Source of the DNA: CAVRZY01 sp963725415
Lineage (GTDB): Bacteria > Acidobacteriota > Terriglobia > Bryobacterales > Bryobacteraceae
Direction: 5' to 3'
Length of the DNA: 64,000 nt
Assembly: GCA_963725415.1 (NCBI GenBank)
Contig: CAVRZY010000161.1
Location: 46,770 to 110,769, forward strand
Shown here: piece by piece, positions 19,377 to 29,307 of the stretch
Numbering within the stretch: position 1 is the stretch's first letter
Layout of the letters: every line of letters begins with the position of its first letter
Made by a program: the position numbers and the translations under genes
The notes under the pieces: generated by a model
What the model saw: only the letters and a program-made list of their open reading frames with translations
Database searches by the model: none
What the model was told of the DNA's origin: nothing

Positions 19377-19620
19377 TGTAGATCGCAGCAACCACAATCC
19401 CCGCGACAATCATCTCGGCCAGACTGAAAACAACGAAGCACTCGACAGCAAGCGATTCGGGAATCGCTATCATCATGTACGTGGCGAATGCCATGCGGAG
19501 GCCAGTGTACAAGCCAATAATCAGCCCGAATCGCGCCCCCTCCATGATGCCCTTCCCTTCGTAACCTCTGCTGTAGATGCAGGTAAACAAGAACAACACG
19601 ATGAACCCGACGACGCACAT
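19377..19620 (-). pseudogene. 3' fragment of a small membrane protein gene
   Basis: The frame reads CVVGFIVLFLFTCIYSRGYEG, then MEGARFGLIIGLYTGLRMA and a last hydrophobic stretch ending VVAAIYKP, about three membrane helices. This looks like the C-terminal part of a small DUF-type membrane protein. The 5' end is cut at 19620 by the transposase fragment. The 3' end is cut at 19377 by the glycosyltransferase repeat, so the reading frame ends inside the repeat at 19348. Probably non-functional debris at the island edge. Confidence 0.55.
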
Positions 19621-19772
19621 TGGCTCACGGCTTCGCGGCTGACGCCGAGGCGCCTGGCTATCCCGGCTTGCGAAATGCCTTTCTGAAAGAGCTTTCCGGC
19701 TTTGCGCCGGCGGCGCTCCAGAACCGTTCGATTCCGATGGGATGATGGGAGGACATGAGGTTGCTGCTTCAT
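19618..19772 (-). pseudogene. Transposase N-terminal fragment (IS630-type HTH)
   Basis: About 50 residues from an ATG at 19772: RRRRKAGKLFQKGISQAGIA, then RRLGVSREAVSQ, a typical HTH opening of IS630-family transposases, where a Trp usually follows. Here the sequence switches to the membrane-protein fragment at exactly that codon. No catalytic DDE part is present nearby, so this is a remnant. Confidence 0.55.
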
Positions 19773-19804
19773 GTCTTTCCATGATCTCACCGCTACCTGC
19801 GTTA

Positions 19805-21220
19805 TCAAGGTAATACGCGAAGGTCAATAGCCTGCCAAGGTAGCGTTACAGAGAAGACGCTCCCTTCTCCGATCCGGCTCTCGACCGAAATGCCGCCTCC
19901 GTGTGATTGCGCGATCCACTGGCCGATTGCCAGGCCCAAGCCCGCGCCTCCCATTTCGCGGCTACGGGCCTGGTCCGCGCGGTAGAAGCGCTCGAAGATG
20001 TGGGGCAGATCGGCTTCGGAGATTCCTTCCCCGTTGTCCTTCACACGAAAACGCGCTTCTGTGGAGTCCGCATGGAGATCGAGTTCTACCTTGTCGCCCG
20101 GCACGCTGTATTTCACCGCGTTGTCGAGGAGAATCAGTGCGAGACGTCGCAACGCCTGTGCGTTGCCCAAGACCGTCACAGGGGCTTCGGGAAGTGAAGA
20201 GAGGACTTCCACATCCTTGGCGGCCGCCAGGATCTGCGCCTGCCTGACGGCGTCCTGCAACGGCTCGCGCAGGTCGAGTCTCTGCAATTCGATTTTCTCC
20301 TGTCTGGCGTCGGCGCGAGCCAGCGTCAGCAGGTTCTCGATCAAGCCGGTGGTGCGCTCGGATTCCTGGAGGATCTGTCCCAAGGCTTCCTCGTACTCCT
20401 CGGCGGGCCTCTTCTTGCGAAGTGCGATTTCGGCTGTGGCCCGGACCAAGGCAACCGGGGTCCGCAGTTCGTGCGAGGCATCGGCGGTAAACTGCGTCAC
20501 ACGCTTGAACGCAGCGTTCAGGCGGTCCAACATCTCGTTAAGGGTTTCGGAGAGGCGCTGGAGTTCATCGCCAGTATTCAGCACTTCGAGCCGACTCTCG
20601 ATGTTGTGGGCGCTGATTGACTTGGCATCCTTGATAATCGCGTCTACCGGAGCGAGAGCGCGACGGCTCATCCAGTAGCCGCCGAGGGAGGCGACCAGGA
20701 GAGCGGCAGGCACCAGCAGCGACAGCGCCCAACGATAGCGGTTCAGCGCCTCGGCCAGCTCATCCACGGACGCTGCGACCTGCACCGTATATGGTTGCCC
20801 GCGAACCAGCACCTTGCGGGACAACAGACGCAGCAACGTCTTCTGGACCGTTCTCACCTCGTACCGGCCCTGTTCGGGGAGTCTGTCCGGCATGAGAATT
20901 GGTACGTCGTTGTCGGCGAGCGGCGACGAGCGATACAGCCAGCTACCTTTTCCATCACAGACCTGGAAGAGGTCGCCGCCCGGTCCAAGAACGGAGTGCT
21001 CACGAAACTCTTGTCGGATCTCGTCCAGAGAGAGGGCTTCGATCTGCACCTCCATGAATCGCCGGACGCCACTGACACGGTCTCGCAGGCTGTCATCCAC
21101 CGACTCGTAGAGGCTTCGCCGCATGATCAGCCACGTTCCGATGCCGAAAGCAATCAACGCCAGCAGCAGGACCGAAAAATACCAGGAGGTGAGCCGAAAG
21201 CGTATTGATCGCGGCATCAT
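19805..21220 (-). CDS. Sensor histidine kinase (OmpR-partner, CusS-like)
   Basis: 471 residues. A TM helix at about 12-35, a periplasmic sensor domain (about 36-165), a second TM helix (about 168-190), then a HAMP region. The phospho-acceptor His is in DASHELRTPVALVRA. The ATPase boxes are N (LILLDNAVKYS), G1 (VKDNGEGI), F (HIFERFYR) and G2 (GGAGLGLAIGQWIA). It overlaps the response regulator stop by 4 bp. The signal is unknown. The architecture resembles metal- and envelope-stress kinases. Confidence 0.9.
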   Translation of the reverse strand: MMPRSIRFRLTSWYFSVLLLALIAFGIGTWLIMRRSLYESVDDSLRDRVSGVRRFMEVQIEALSLDEIRQEFREHSVLGPGGDLFQVCDGKGSWLYRSSPLADNDVPILMPDRLPEQGRYEVRTVQKTLLRLLSRKVLVRGQPYTVQVAASVDELAEALNRYRWALSLLVPAALLVASLGGYWMSRRALAPVDAIIKDAKSISAHNIESRLEVLNTGDELQRLSETLNEMLDRLNAAFKRVTQFTADASHELRTPVALVRATAEIALRKKRPAEEYEEALGQILQESERTTGLIENLLTLARADARQEKIELQRLDLREPLQDAVRQAQILAAAKDVEVLSSLPEAPVTVLGNAQALRRLALILLDNAVKYSVPGDKVELDLHADSTEARFRVKDNGEGISEADLPHIFERFYRADQARSREMGGAGLGLAIGQWIAQSHGGGISVESRIGEGSVFSVTLPWQAIDLRVLP

Positions 21221-21897
21221 GATTCGGATCCCTCCCGCAGCGAGTAGCCGACTCCCCGAACGGTTTGAATCAGCTTCTTTTCCCGGCGGTCATCCACTTT
21301 TCCGCGCAGCAGGCGGATGAAGGCATCCAGCGTGTTGTTCTCGATCTCCTTGTCGAACCCCCAGACGGCTTCGATCAAAGTGTTCCGTGAGACCACGTGG
21401 CCGGCGTGGCGCATGAGGTAATCGAGCAGGTTAAACTCCGTCCGGGTCAGAGCGATCTTGTCCGCGCCTCGAAATACCTCGTGCGTCGCCGGAACCAGAA
21501 CAAGATCCGCAACCTGAAGCTGTTGAGGCTGGAGGGTGGGTCCGCGGCGAATGATCGCCCGGAGGCGGGCCAGCAAAACTTCGAAAGAGAACGGCTTTGT
21601 GAGGTAGTCGTCGGCGCCGAGGTTCAAGCCTCTCACGATGTCGGATTCGGCGTCACGTGCCGTCAACATGAGAATTGGCGTCTGCCTCCGGTTCTGCCGA
21701 AGCTGCCGAGCGATCTCAAAACCATTCAGGCCAGGAAGCATGAGGTCCAGGAGAATGGCATCGAAGTCGTAGTTCTGGGCGGTCGCCAGGCCGGCATGCC
21801 CGTCCAATTCCAGGGTGACTACGTACCCCTCCTCCTGCAGCCCCTTCCGCAGGAGTTGCGCCATTCGCCGCTCGTCTTCGATGACCAGTACGCGCAT
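21217..21897 (-). CDS. OmpR/PhoB-family response regulator
   Basis: 226 residues from ATG 21897 (MRVLVIEDERR). The frame is open far upstream, but that part is the shadow of the divergent TonB gene. Receiver domain with the acidic pair ED near residue 7, phospho-Asp in ILLDLMLPG (about 51), Thr in MLTARDAESD and Lys in LTKPF. The C-terminal winged helix (about 130-225) includes ALTRTEFNLLDYLMRHAG and VRGVGYSLRE. Forms an operon with the kinase gene (4-bp overlap). It probably binds the direct repeats at 21979-21998 and 29308-29327. Confidence 0.92.
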   Translation of the reverse strand: MRVLVIEDERRMAQLLRKGLQEEGYVVTLELDGHAGLATAQNYDFDAILLDLMLPGLNGFEIARQLRQNRRQTPILMLTARDAESDIVRGLNLGADDYLTKPFSFEVLLARLRAIIRRGPTLQPQQLQVADLVLVPATHEVFRGADKIALTRTEFNLLDYLMRHAGHVVSRNTLIEAVWGFDKEIENNTLDAFIRLLRGKVDDRREKKLIQTVRGVGYSLREGSES

Positions 21898-21956
21898 TTG
21901 AGCCTGACGGGCTGTGCCCATCTTATCCCAGGTATACCGGGCAAACCTGTAGATCA

Positions 21957-21998
21957 CCTGAAATTCGGGCTGCGGCATTTTCAGGAGAATTTCAGGTT
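21957..21998. promoter_or_regulatory. Probable response-regulator binding region
   Basis: Two TTTCAGG heptamers (21979-21985 and 21990-21996) are spaced 11 bp apart, the usual spacing for OmpR-family tandem sites: TTTCAGGAGAATTTCAGGTT. Facing them, CCTGAAATTC at 21957-21966 is the exact reverse complement of GAATTTCAGG at 21987-21996. The region lies between the divergent response regulator and TonB receptor genes. Confidence 0.6.
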
Positions 21999-22018
21999 GC
22001 TTTATTAAGATACAAGTA

Positions 22019-24577
22019 ATGGATCGAATGATGCCCGGCATCGCGCTCCTGTTCTTCGTGTCGGCGTCCGCCCTTTCCGGCGCCAGCGGAGTGACTCTCA
22101 CGGGGACAGTCGTTGATCCAAGCGGATCCAGAGTGGTGGATGCCCGCGTCCTCCTACGAATGCCGGATGGGACCGAACGTGCCGGTGACCGGATGGAAGA
22201 TCCCGGTGCGTTCCTTTTTGCCGACCTGCCACCCGGATCGTACGAAGTGGTAGTGGCGCGCGAGGGATTCAAGACGTCCACCTCAAGGGTGCGCATCGGC
22301 AACCGGGGGCTGAACCCGCTTCGAATCCGGCTGGCGCTGGCTGACCTGAGCCAGGAGATAACAGTCGATGATCTTGCCACGAAGCTGAATACCAGTGTGA
22401 GCGACAACCTGGATGTGGTGGCGCTCAAGCGGACGGACCTGGACAATCTGCCAACCCTTGGGCAGGACCTGGTGGGCACTGCTGCCCGCTTTCTTGACGC
22501 GGCGTCTCTAGGATCGGGAGGCGCGACAATCGTTGTGGGCGGCATGCCGACCTCGGAGAAGGGCGTTTCGGCGTCGGCTATCCAGGAAGTGCGCATTAAC
22601 CAAAACCCCTATTCCACCGAGTTCGGCCGCCCGGGCCGTGGAAGAATTGAAATCATCACGTCGCCGGGAGGGCCGGATTACCACGGCACGTTCAACTTTC
22701 TTTTCCGGGACTTCAGACTGGACGCCCGTAACGCATTCGCGGTCATTCGGCCAGAGGAGCAGCGCGAGATCTTCGAGGGCTCGTTCACAGGGCCCGTTGG
22801 CAACAGCAAACGAACGTCGTTTCTGATCAGCGGCAATTGCGAACGGTTCGATCTTCAGTCTGTGATCTATGCGCGGACGCTCTCTGGTGACGTACGAGAG
22901 AACTTCCCGAGGCTCGAGCGCAACAGATTTGTGTCGGGCCGGTTGAATCATCAGTTGACCGAAAAGCACCAGTTGTCAACTCGGTATGAGTTCACGGATG
23001 AGGTCACAAATGGTGTCGGGCCGGGCGGGTTCGCGTTGCCGGAGACTGCGGCGGACTCCTCGAACCGTGAGCACCACGTCTATGTTCAGCTCCGCTCCGT
23101 TCTCACGCCGAGGTTGATCAACGAATTGCAGACCCGCAGCGGCCATCATTACAACCCTACGATCAGCAGGCTTGGTGGAGTACCCCGCATCCTGACGCTG
23201 GATGCATTTACCGGAGGCGGCGGGCAGGCTGATCGCTTGTCGACGGAAACTCATATCCAGTTCCACGAAGTCCTCACTTGGTCATCCGGTAAGCACTTGG
23301 TGAAAGCCGGCGTGTCTTCGCCTGACATCAGCCGGCGAGGCGAGAACGATCACACGAACTTTGTTGGGGCGTTCTATTTCTCGTCCCTCGACGACTACAG
23401 TGCAGGCCGCCCCTACTCGTTCATCCAGCAGCGTGGAGATGGCCGTCTTGCGATCTGGCAGCGGGAACTGGGCATCTTTCTCCAGGATGACTTCAGGCTG
23501 AGGACCAACCTTTCCGTCGGGTTTGGCCTGCGCTGGGATTGGCAAAACTACTTGGGTGACTACAACAACTTCGCGCCCCGCCTTTCGTTTGCTTATTCGC
23601 CGGGCTCGAACAGAAAGACCGTCTTGCGCGGCGGCGCCGGTTTCTTTTATGACCGCACGGGGTGGCGCGCAATCGCCGATACAATCCGCTACGATGGCCA
23701 TCGGCTCCGGGAGATCGTGATCACCAATCCGGGTTTCCCGAATCCATACCCTCCGGGCGGCTCTCCCACCAGCCAACCGCCGAACATCGTGCAGTTTGCG
23801 CCTGGTATCCGATCGCCTTACACCCTCCAGTTCAGCTTCGGAACCGAGACTCAGGTGGCCAAGCAGATCACGGTCGCGATCAACTACATCGGCGCCAGGG
23901 GCGTCAAATTGTATCGTTCGCGCGATGTAAACGCGCCGTTTCCTTCGTTCGTGTCAAGGCCTGATCCGGGGATCGGCGTCCTGCGCCAGTACGAATCGTC
24001 GGGCGGGCAGTGGAGCCACGCCGTGGAATTGACCACCCGGGGGAGAGTCAATCAATACCTCACCGGGACCGCACAGTATGTGCTGGGGCGCACGAAGAAC
24101 GACACAGGCGGGATCAGCGCGTTCCCTGCAAACAACTGGGACCTCACCGGCGAGTGGTCGCGTGCGGACTTCGACCAGCGGCACCGCGTCAACCTGGCGG
24201 GCACTCTGAAGGCGTCGAAGTGGATCAATCTGGGCGTCCTGTTTTCGGCTAACTCTGGGCGGCCGACCAACGTAACATTGGGAAAGGATCCGAACCGAGA
24301 CGGATACGCCAACGACCGTCCGTCAGGCACACCGAGGAACAGCGCGGAGGGACCCGGCGGGGCGACTTTGGATGCGCGCTGGGGACACGATTTCGTCCTG
24401 GACCGCAAGAGGGGCGACAAGGGGCCGGCCTTGACTACCGCACTGGAAGCATTCAACGTCTTGAACCGTGTGAACTACATCTCTTTCGTCGGAACTCTGA
24501 GTTCCCCGTTCTTCGGCCAGCCGGTGTCGTCCGCGCCGGCGCGGCGGGTGCAGATTTCCCTCCGGTTGAGACTCTGA
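22019..24577 (+). CDS. TonB-dependent receptor, Oar-like, with N-terminal carboxypeptidase-regulatory domain
   Basis: 852-residue outer-membrane protein. Signal peptide (1-24), CarboxypepD_reg-like domain (about 25-105: VTLTGTVVDPSGSRVVDARV to LPPGSYEVVVAREGF), a plug-like region with EVRINQNPYSTEFGRPGRGR, then a beta-barrel with alternating polar/aromatic strands that ends VQISLRLRL with no extra domain. The substrate is unknown. Oar-like receptors in this phylum usually go with polymer uptake. It is divergent from the two-component operon and directly follows the predicted binding sites, so it is probably the main target of the regulator. Codon choice is less strictly C-ending than in the flanking housekeeping genes. 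Confidence 0.85.
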   Translation: MDRMMPGIALLFFVSASALSGASGVTLTGTVVDPSGSRVVDARVLLRMPDGTERAGDRMEDPGAFLFADLPPGSYEVVVAREGFKTSTSRVRIGNRGLNPLRIRLALADLSQEITVDDLATKLNTSVSDNLDVVALKRTDLDNLPTLGQDLVGTAARFLDAASLGSGGATIVVGGMPTSEKGVSASAIQEVRINQNPYSTEFGRPGRGRIEIITSPGGPDYHGTFNFLFRDFRLDARNAFAVIRPEEQREIFEGSFTGPVGNSKRTSFLISGNCERFDLQSVIYARTLSGDVRENFPRLERNRFVSGRLNHQLTEKHQLSTRYEFTDEVTNGVGPGGFALPETAADSSNREHHVYVQLRSVLTPRLINELQTRSGHHYNPTISRLGGVPRILTLDAFTGGGGQADRLSTETHIQFHEVLTWSSGKHLVKAGVSSPDISRRGENDHTNFVGAFYFSSLDDYSAGRPYSFIQQRGDGRLAIWQRELGIFLQDDFRLRTNLSVGFGLRWDWQNYLGDYNNFAPRLSFAYSPGSNRKTVLRGGAGFFYDRTGWRAIADTIRYDGHRLREIVITNPGFPNPYPPGGSPTSQPPNIVQFAPGIRSPYTLQFSFGTETQVAKQITVAINYIGARGVKLYRSRDVNAPFPSFVSRPDPGIGVLRQYESSGGQWSHAVELTTRGRVNQYLTGTAQYVLGRTKNDTGGISAFPANNWDLTGEWSRADFDQRHRVNLAGTLKASKWINLGVLFSANSGRPTNVTLGKDPNRDGYANDRPSGTPRNSAEGPGGATLDARWGHDFVLDRKRGDKGPALTTALEAFNVLNRVNYISFVGTLSSPFFGQPVSSAPARRVQISLRLRL

Positions 24578-24639
24578 AGCCGATGGCCCACGATGCAGAA
24601 CACGGGCGACTGTTTGCCATCCAGAGGAGTAAGATTCCG

Positions 24640-27595
24640 GTGAAGCTCATTTTCTTTCTACTGGCCTTCCTATTGGCTTCGTCTCTAGCCTTGGCCCAGA
24701 CGGGGTCGTTGCGCGGCCAGATCACCGACGAGAGCGGCGCTGTCATTCCCGCTGCCAGAGTCACGCTGAACGGGCCATCCGGGCCGGTCAAGACCACAAC
24801 GGCCGCCGGTGACGGGTCGTATGCGTTCACCGGCCTGCGGCCCGGTAACTACACTGTGATGGCGTCCGCACCGGATCTGGTTCTTCCGCAACCGGCGAAG
24901 ATCGCACTGAAATCCGGCATCCAGACACTGAACCTCCAGTTGACGGTGGCGCCGACCAGGCAGCAGACGACTATCCAGGAGAACGCCGGCCCGACCGTCT
25001 CAGCCGACGCTTCCAGCAATGCCAGCGCGGTAGTTCTGCGCGGCGACGACCTCCAGGCGTTGGCCGACAACCCCACCGACCTCGCGGCGGACCTGCAAGC
25101 GCTGGCCGGACCGTCGGCAGGCCCCAGCGGCGGCTCCATCTTCATCGACGGACTCAGCGGCGGCCAGCTTCCGTCGAAAGAGTCCATCCGCGAGATCCGG
25201 ATCAACCAGAATCCCTTCTCCCCCGAGTACGACAAGCTCGGTTACGGACGCATCGAGATCTTCACCAAGCCTGGATCGGACAAGTTCAAAGGGGCGGCCT
25301 ACTACAACTTCGCCGACGAGTTCTGGAACTCGCGCAATCCTTACGCCGCGCGAAAGGCGCCGTTTCAGCTTCACGAATACGGCGGGAGCCTGAGCGGTCC
25401 AATCGGCAGGCGAGCCTCCTTCTTCCTCGATATCCGGCGCGATGCGATCGACAACGGCGCCATCATCAACGCGATCACGCTCGATCCGGAAACGCTCGGC
25501 ATTGTCAACCCATTCACAGACGTGTTTCGAGTGCCGCAACGGCGCGTCAGCGTCAGTCCGCGCATTGACTATCAGCTCAACACCAACAACACGCTGACGG
25601 CCCGCTACGCATTCACGCGCGCCGACGTCCGCGACTCTGGCATCGGCAGCTTTAACCTGGTCTCCCGCGGCTACCATTCCCTGAACACCAGCCAAACGGC
25701 GCAGATCACCGAGACCGCTGTGCTGGGGACGAACGTCGTCAATGAGACGCGCTTTCAGTTTTTCCGTGTCGAAAGTTCAACCCTTGCCAACAACATGAGC
25801 CCGGCGATTCAGGTCATGGGATCATTCAACGGCGGCGGCGCACAGGTGGGCCGTTCGCTTCAAACGCAGAACAACTACGAGTTTCAGAACTACACGTCCG
25901 TTGTACGGGGCTCGCACGCCTTGAGGTTCGGTGTCCGCCTGCGGGGCGAGACCGTGGACACCGTCTCGCCGCAGAACTTCGGCGGCACATTCACGTTCGG
26001 CGGCAGTCTCGCGCCGGAACTCGACGCCAATGATCGCCCCGTGCTGGACCCTTCCGGACGGCCAGTGCTGGCGAACATCAAGTCCATCGAGCGCTATCGC
26101 CGGACGCTGCTGTTTCAGCGGATGGGGCTTACGGTCGCGGAGATCCGCGCGATGGGAGGCGGCGCCACGCAGTTCAGCATCAACGCCGGTAAGCCGGCGC
26201 TCTCGGCCAGCCAGATCGATCTGGGAGCCTTCGTGGGCGACGACTGGCGGGTGCGAGGGAACCTCACGTTGAGCCTCGGCCTGCGGTACGAAACCCAAAC
26301 CAACATCCACGACTGGCGCGATTTCGCACCGCGGCTCGGCCTCGCCTGGGCGCCGGGCGCGCAAATCCGGGAAATCTCGTCCGAAGAGCGTTATCCGTGC
26401 CGGATTCGGGATGTTTTACGATCGCTTCAGCCTCGGGAACACCATAACGGCACTGCGCTATGACGGTGTCCTTCAGCAGCAGTACGTGGTTACCAGCCCG
26501 GACTTCTTTCCGGCTGTCCCCCAGATTTCTTCCCTGCCGGCCTTGCAGTCTACGCAAACGATTCAAAAGGTCAGTTCCAGGCTTCGCGCACCGTACCTCA
26601 CACAGTCCGCCGTCGGTTTCGAACGGCAGTTGCCGTTCAATACTACGGTCGCAATCACCTACGCCAACACCCACGGGTTGCACATCCTACGTTCGCAGGA
26701 CATCAACGCGCCCTTGCCGGGGACCTATGACCCGCAGGTGCCGGGTAGTGGCGTGTTTCCGTTTGGGAACCCAGGCCCGGTTTTCCTGATGGAATCTTCC
26801 GGCCTGTACAACCAGAATCAGTTGATCACGAACGTCAATTCCAGGGTGAACCAGAACGTCTCCCTGTTCGGCTCTTACCTGGTGAACCGCGCCATGAGCA
26901 GCACAGACGGCTTGGGCACATTTCCGGCGAACCCATACAGCTTCGCGGGCGAGTACGGCCCGGCGGCAACCGACGTCCGCCACCGCGTATCGCTGGGCGG
27001 GTCGATCAACACCAAGTGGGATGTCCGTCTCAATCCGCTGCTGGTAATCGACTCCGGCCCTCCGTTCGACATTACCGTCGGCCGCGATCTCTACGGCACC
27101 ACGCTTTTCAACGGCCGGCCGGGTATCGCGACGGACCCGAGCAAGCCTGGTCTGGTGCCGACCGTGTACGGCTTGCTCGATCCCAACCCGACGCCGGGTG
27201 AAGCCATCCTGCCGCGCAATTACGGGCGGGGACCGGGCTCGATCACGCTGAACCTGCGCGTAGGAAAGACGTTCGCGTTCGGCTCAGGGGAGGGACACGA
27301 GGCTCCGTCGAACATACCGGGTGGCGGCCCTCAACGTCGCGACAACACTGGTGTCTTCGTTACGGGAGGAGGTGGCCAGGGCGCCCCGGCGCGGACAAGC
27401 CGCCGCTACAACCTGACCATCTCGATGTCGGTCCGCAATGTACTGAACCACACAAACCCCGGACCGATCATCGGCAACATTACCTCGCCACTGTTCGGCC
27501 AAGCCAACCAACCGGCGGGCAGCGGCGGCTTTGGCGGCTTCTCGGAAGCCGCGAACAACCGGCGCCTGGAACTCCAGACGCGATTCACTTTCTGA
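24640..27595 (+). CDS. Second Oar-like TonB-dependent receptor, one frameshift
   Basis: GTG 24640 begins a clear signal peptide (KLIFFLLAFLLASSLALAQ) with GAGGAG upstream. An upstream ATG at 24583 is less likely. Then come a carboxypeptidase-regulatory domain (LRGQITDESGAVIPAARV), a plug (EIRINQNPFSPEYDKLGYGR) and a barrel. The frame shifts near 26360: one extra base separates DFAPRLGLAWAPG from RAGFGMFYDRFSLGN, which continues to a C-terminal barrel strand RRLELQTRFTF. The restored product is about 984 residues, normal for the family. It is 62 bp after the first receptor gene and likely co-transcribed with it. Confidence 0.8.
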
Positions 27596-27605
27596 GGGTC
27601 GCAAG

Positions 27606-28685
27606 ATGACAAGATTCGGATGCCAGTGGATGAGCGGGCTGATGTTGTTGTTGGGCTGGACGGCGCTGCTCCAGGCCCAGGGCGGTTCCGCCGTCCGTCC
27701 CATCGGGGCGATCACAGCGATTGACGCCGCCGCCAGGCGAATCACGATCAAGACGGACGCCGGGCCCCAGATGAGCGTCCAGTTTGGGGAAGCCACTCGC
27801 TTCCTTCGGGTAGCTCCGGGCGCAAAGGACCTCACGGGCGCGGCGGCGATCCCGGCATCGGCTTTGTCGGTGGGAGACCGTATCTTGGCCCGCGGCGCAA
27901 ACGGCGGTGATCCAAATACGCTCGTGGCCGACAGCATCATCGTCATGAGCAGTGCCGACATCGAGAAGAAGCAAGCGGCTGAGCGGACCGATTGGGAACA
28001 GCGCGGAGTGGGAGGCATCATCACCGCCTTGAACCTCGCCTCCCTGGAGATCACGATCCGCGCGCACACCGCCGCCGGCACAAAGCCGGTCGTCGTTGCG
28101 CTGGCCTCCGGCGCCGTGCTTCGCCGGTATGCACCGGATTCGATCAGGTTCAGCGACGCCCGGCTAAGCCGGTTCGAAGACCTGAAGGTTGGCGATCAGG
28201 TCAAGGCGCGGGGAACCAGCAGCGAAGATCACGCGCGCTTCACGGCCGAAGAACTGGTTTCCGGCTCGTTCCGCAATCTCGCCGCCACAGTGGTCGCGGT
28301 GGATGCCGGCCGGAGCACCCTACAGATCACTGACCTGGCCACCAGCCGCCGTCTAGAGGTGAGGGTCAGCCCCGACTCCACGTTACGGAGGTTGACGCCC
28401 TCCGCCGCGCAAATGCTCGCAACGCGTATTTCGGGTGGCAGCGCGCCCGGCGCAGGGCCACCGCAGTCGATGATCGATGCGCAGCCGCCCTTGAGCCTGG
28501 CGGATCTCAAACCAGGCGAGGCGGTCGTTGTTTCCAGCACAAACAGCGGCGACCCCTCCCAGGCGACTGCCATTACGCTTCTTGCCGGAGTCGAGCCGTT
28601 GTTGAGGGCCTCGTCGCGAGGTGGTCGCGGGGTGGACATCGGCTCATGGAACCTCGATCTCAACATGAACGTAAACTCGCCGTGA
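27606..28685 (+). CDS. Secreted DUF5666-like repeat protein
   Basis: 359 residues with a signal peptide (SGLMLLLGWTALLQAQ). Three similar beta-rich modules of about 70-90 residues, each with a pattern like IGAITAIDAAARRITIKTD, an L-R-R/V segment and a D-x-x-V-G-D-x-V/I-x-A-R-G turn (VGDRILARG, VGDQVKARG, PGEAVVVSS). This suggests OB-like DUF5666 repeats. ATG 27606 lies 10 bp after the receptor stop, so it belongs to the TonB operon. Probably periplasmic or surface-bound; exact role unknown. Confidence 0.65.
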   Translation: MTRFGCQWMSGLMLLLGWTALLQAQGGSAVRPIGAITAIDAAARRITIKTDAGPQMSVQFGEATRFLRVAPGAKDLTGAAAIPASALSVGDRILARGANGGDPNTLVADSIIVMSSADIEKKQAAERTDWEQRGVGGIITALNLASLEITIRAHTAAGTKPVVVALASGAVLRRYAPDSIRFSDARLSRFEDLKVGDQVKARGTSSEDHARFTAEELVSGSFRNLAATVVAVDAGRSTLQITDLATSRRLEVRVSPDSTLRRLTPSAAQMLATRISGGSAPGAGPPQSMIDAQPPLSLADLKPGEAVVVSSTNSGDPSQATAITLLAGVEPLLRASSRGGRGVDIGSWNLDLNMNVNSP

Positions 28686-28734
28686 GTTTCGGACATGAAA
28701 GGCGCGCCGGGATAACATCGGACGGGAGGGGCAT

Positions 28735-29292
28735 TTGACTGGGCCGACAACAACTCCATACTCCCTGCGCAATCTGGTGCTCTATTTTCTTCGCCTGGGT
28801 TCCTTGGGATTCGGCGGTCCGATCGCTTTGGCCGGGTACATGCAACGCGACCTGGTCGAAGATCGGCAGTGGATCACGAAGGAGGAGTACGTGCAAGGGC
28901 TGGCGCTCGCACAGCTCGCGCCAGGCCCTGTGGTCATCACGGTCGGGTTCATCGGGTATCTGGTCGCAGGTCTCGGCGGTGCTGTGGCGGCCGCCCTTGG
29001 CGTCTTCCTGCCCTGCTACCTCCTGGTGGTTCTTCCGGCGCCATACTATCGCCGGTTCGCCAACAACCCAAAGATCAAAGCCTTCATCAGCGGCGTCACC
29101 GCGGCGGCCACGGGAGCTATCGCCGGTGCCGCCTTTGTTCTGGGCAAGCGCGCGATCATCGACATCCCAACCGGTCTCATCGCGCTCGTTACCCTCGCTA
29201 TCCTGTTGAAGACGCGCAAGGTGCCGGAACCGATCGTAATCATTGCAGCCGGTGTAGCCGGCCTCTTGTTGCGGCAATTTCATACGGTGTAG
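28735..29292 (+). CDS. chrA: Chromate transporter (ChrA/CHR family), short form
   Basis: 185 residues starting at a TTG behind GGGAGGGG. The N-terminal FLRLGSLGFGGPIALAGYM and WITKEEYVQGLALAQLAPGP are the CHR-domain entry motif. After LAPGP the protein continues as the C-terminal half of long ChrA proteins (VVITVGFIGYLVAGLGGA to IVIIAAGVAGLLL). Long-chain ChrA has about 390-400 residues, so this is either a natural single-domain ChrA or an internal deletion joining the two homologous halves at the LAPGP motif. Activity uncertain. Family role: chromate/sulfate antiport across the inner membrane. Confidence 0.7.
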   Translation: MTGPTTTPYSLRNLVLYFLRLGSLGFGGPIALAGYMQRDLVEDRQWITKEEYVQGLALAQLAPGPVVITVGFIGYLVAGLGGAVAAALGVFLPCYLLVVLPAPYYRRFANNPKIKAFISGVTAAATGAIAGAAFVLGKRAIIDIPTGLIALVTLAILLKTRKVPEPIVIIAAGVAGLLLRQFHTV

Positions 29293-29307
29293 ACGCGATT
29301 CGCGCGC

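Noticed and set aside
19805..21897. Calling the two-component pair cusRS or a copper system
   Set aside because: The architecture resembles CusS/CusR, but no copper pump, CopA or CusCBA gene is nearby and no metal-binding motif is visible in the sensor domain.
21898..22596. Open frame extending the response regulator upstream by about 230 residues on the minus strand
   Set aside because: It is the antisense shadow of the divergent TonB receptor. The family start MRVLVIEDE is at 21897, and the extension would erase the promoter region.
28735..29292. Claiming chromate resistance for the island
   Set aside because: Only a shortened ChrA is present and chrB, chrC or chrF are absent, so the phenotype cannot be inferred.
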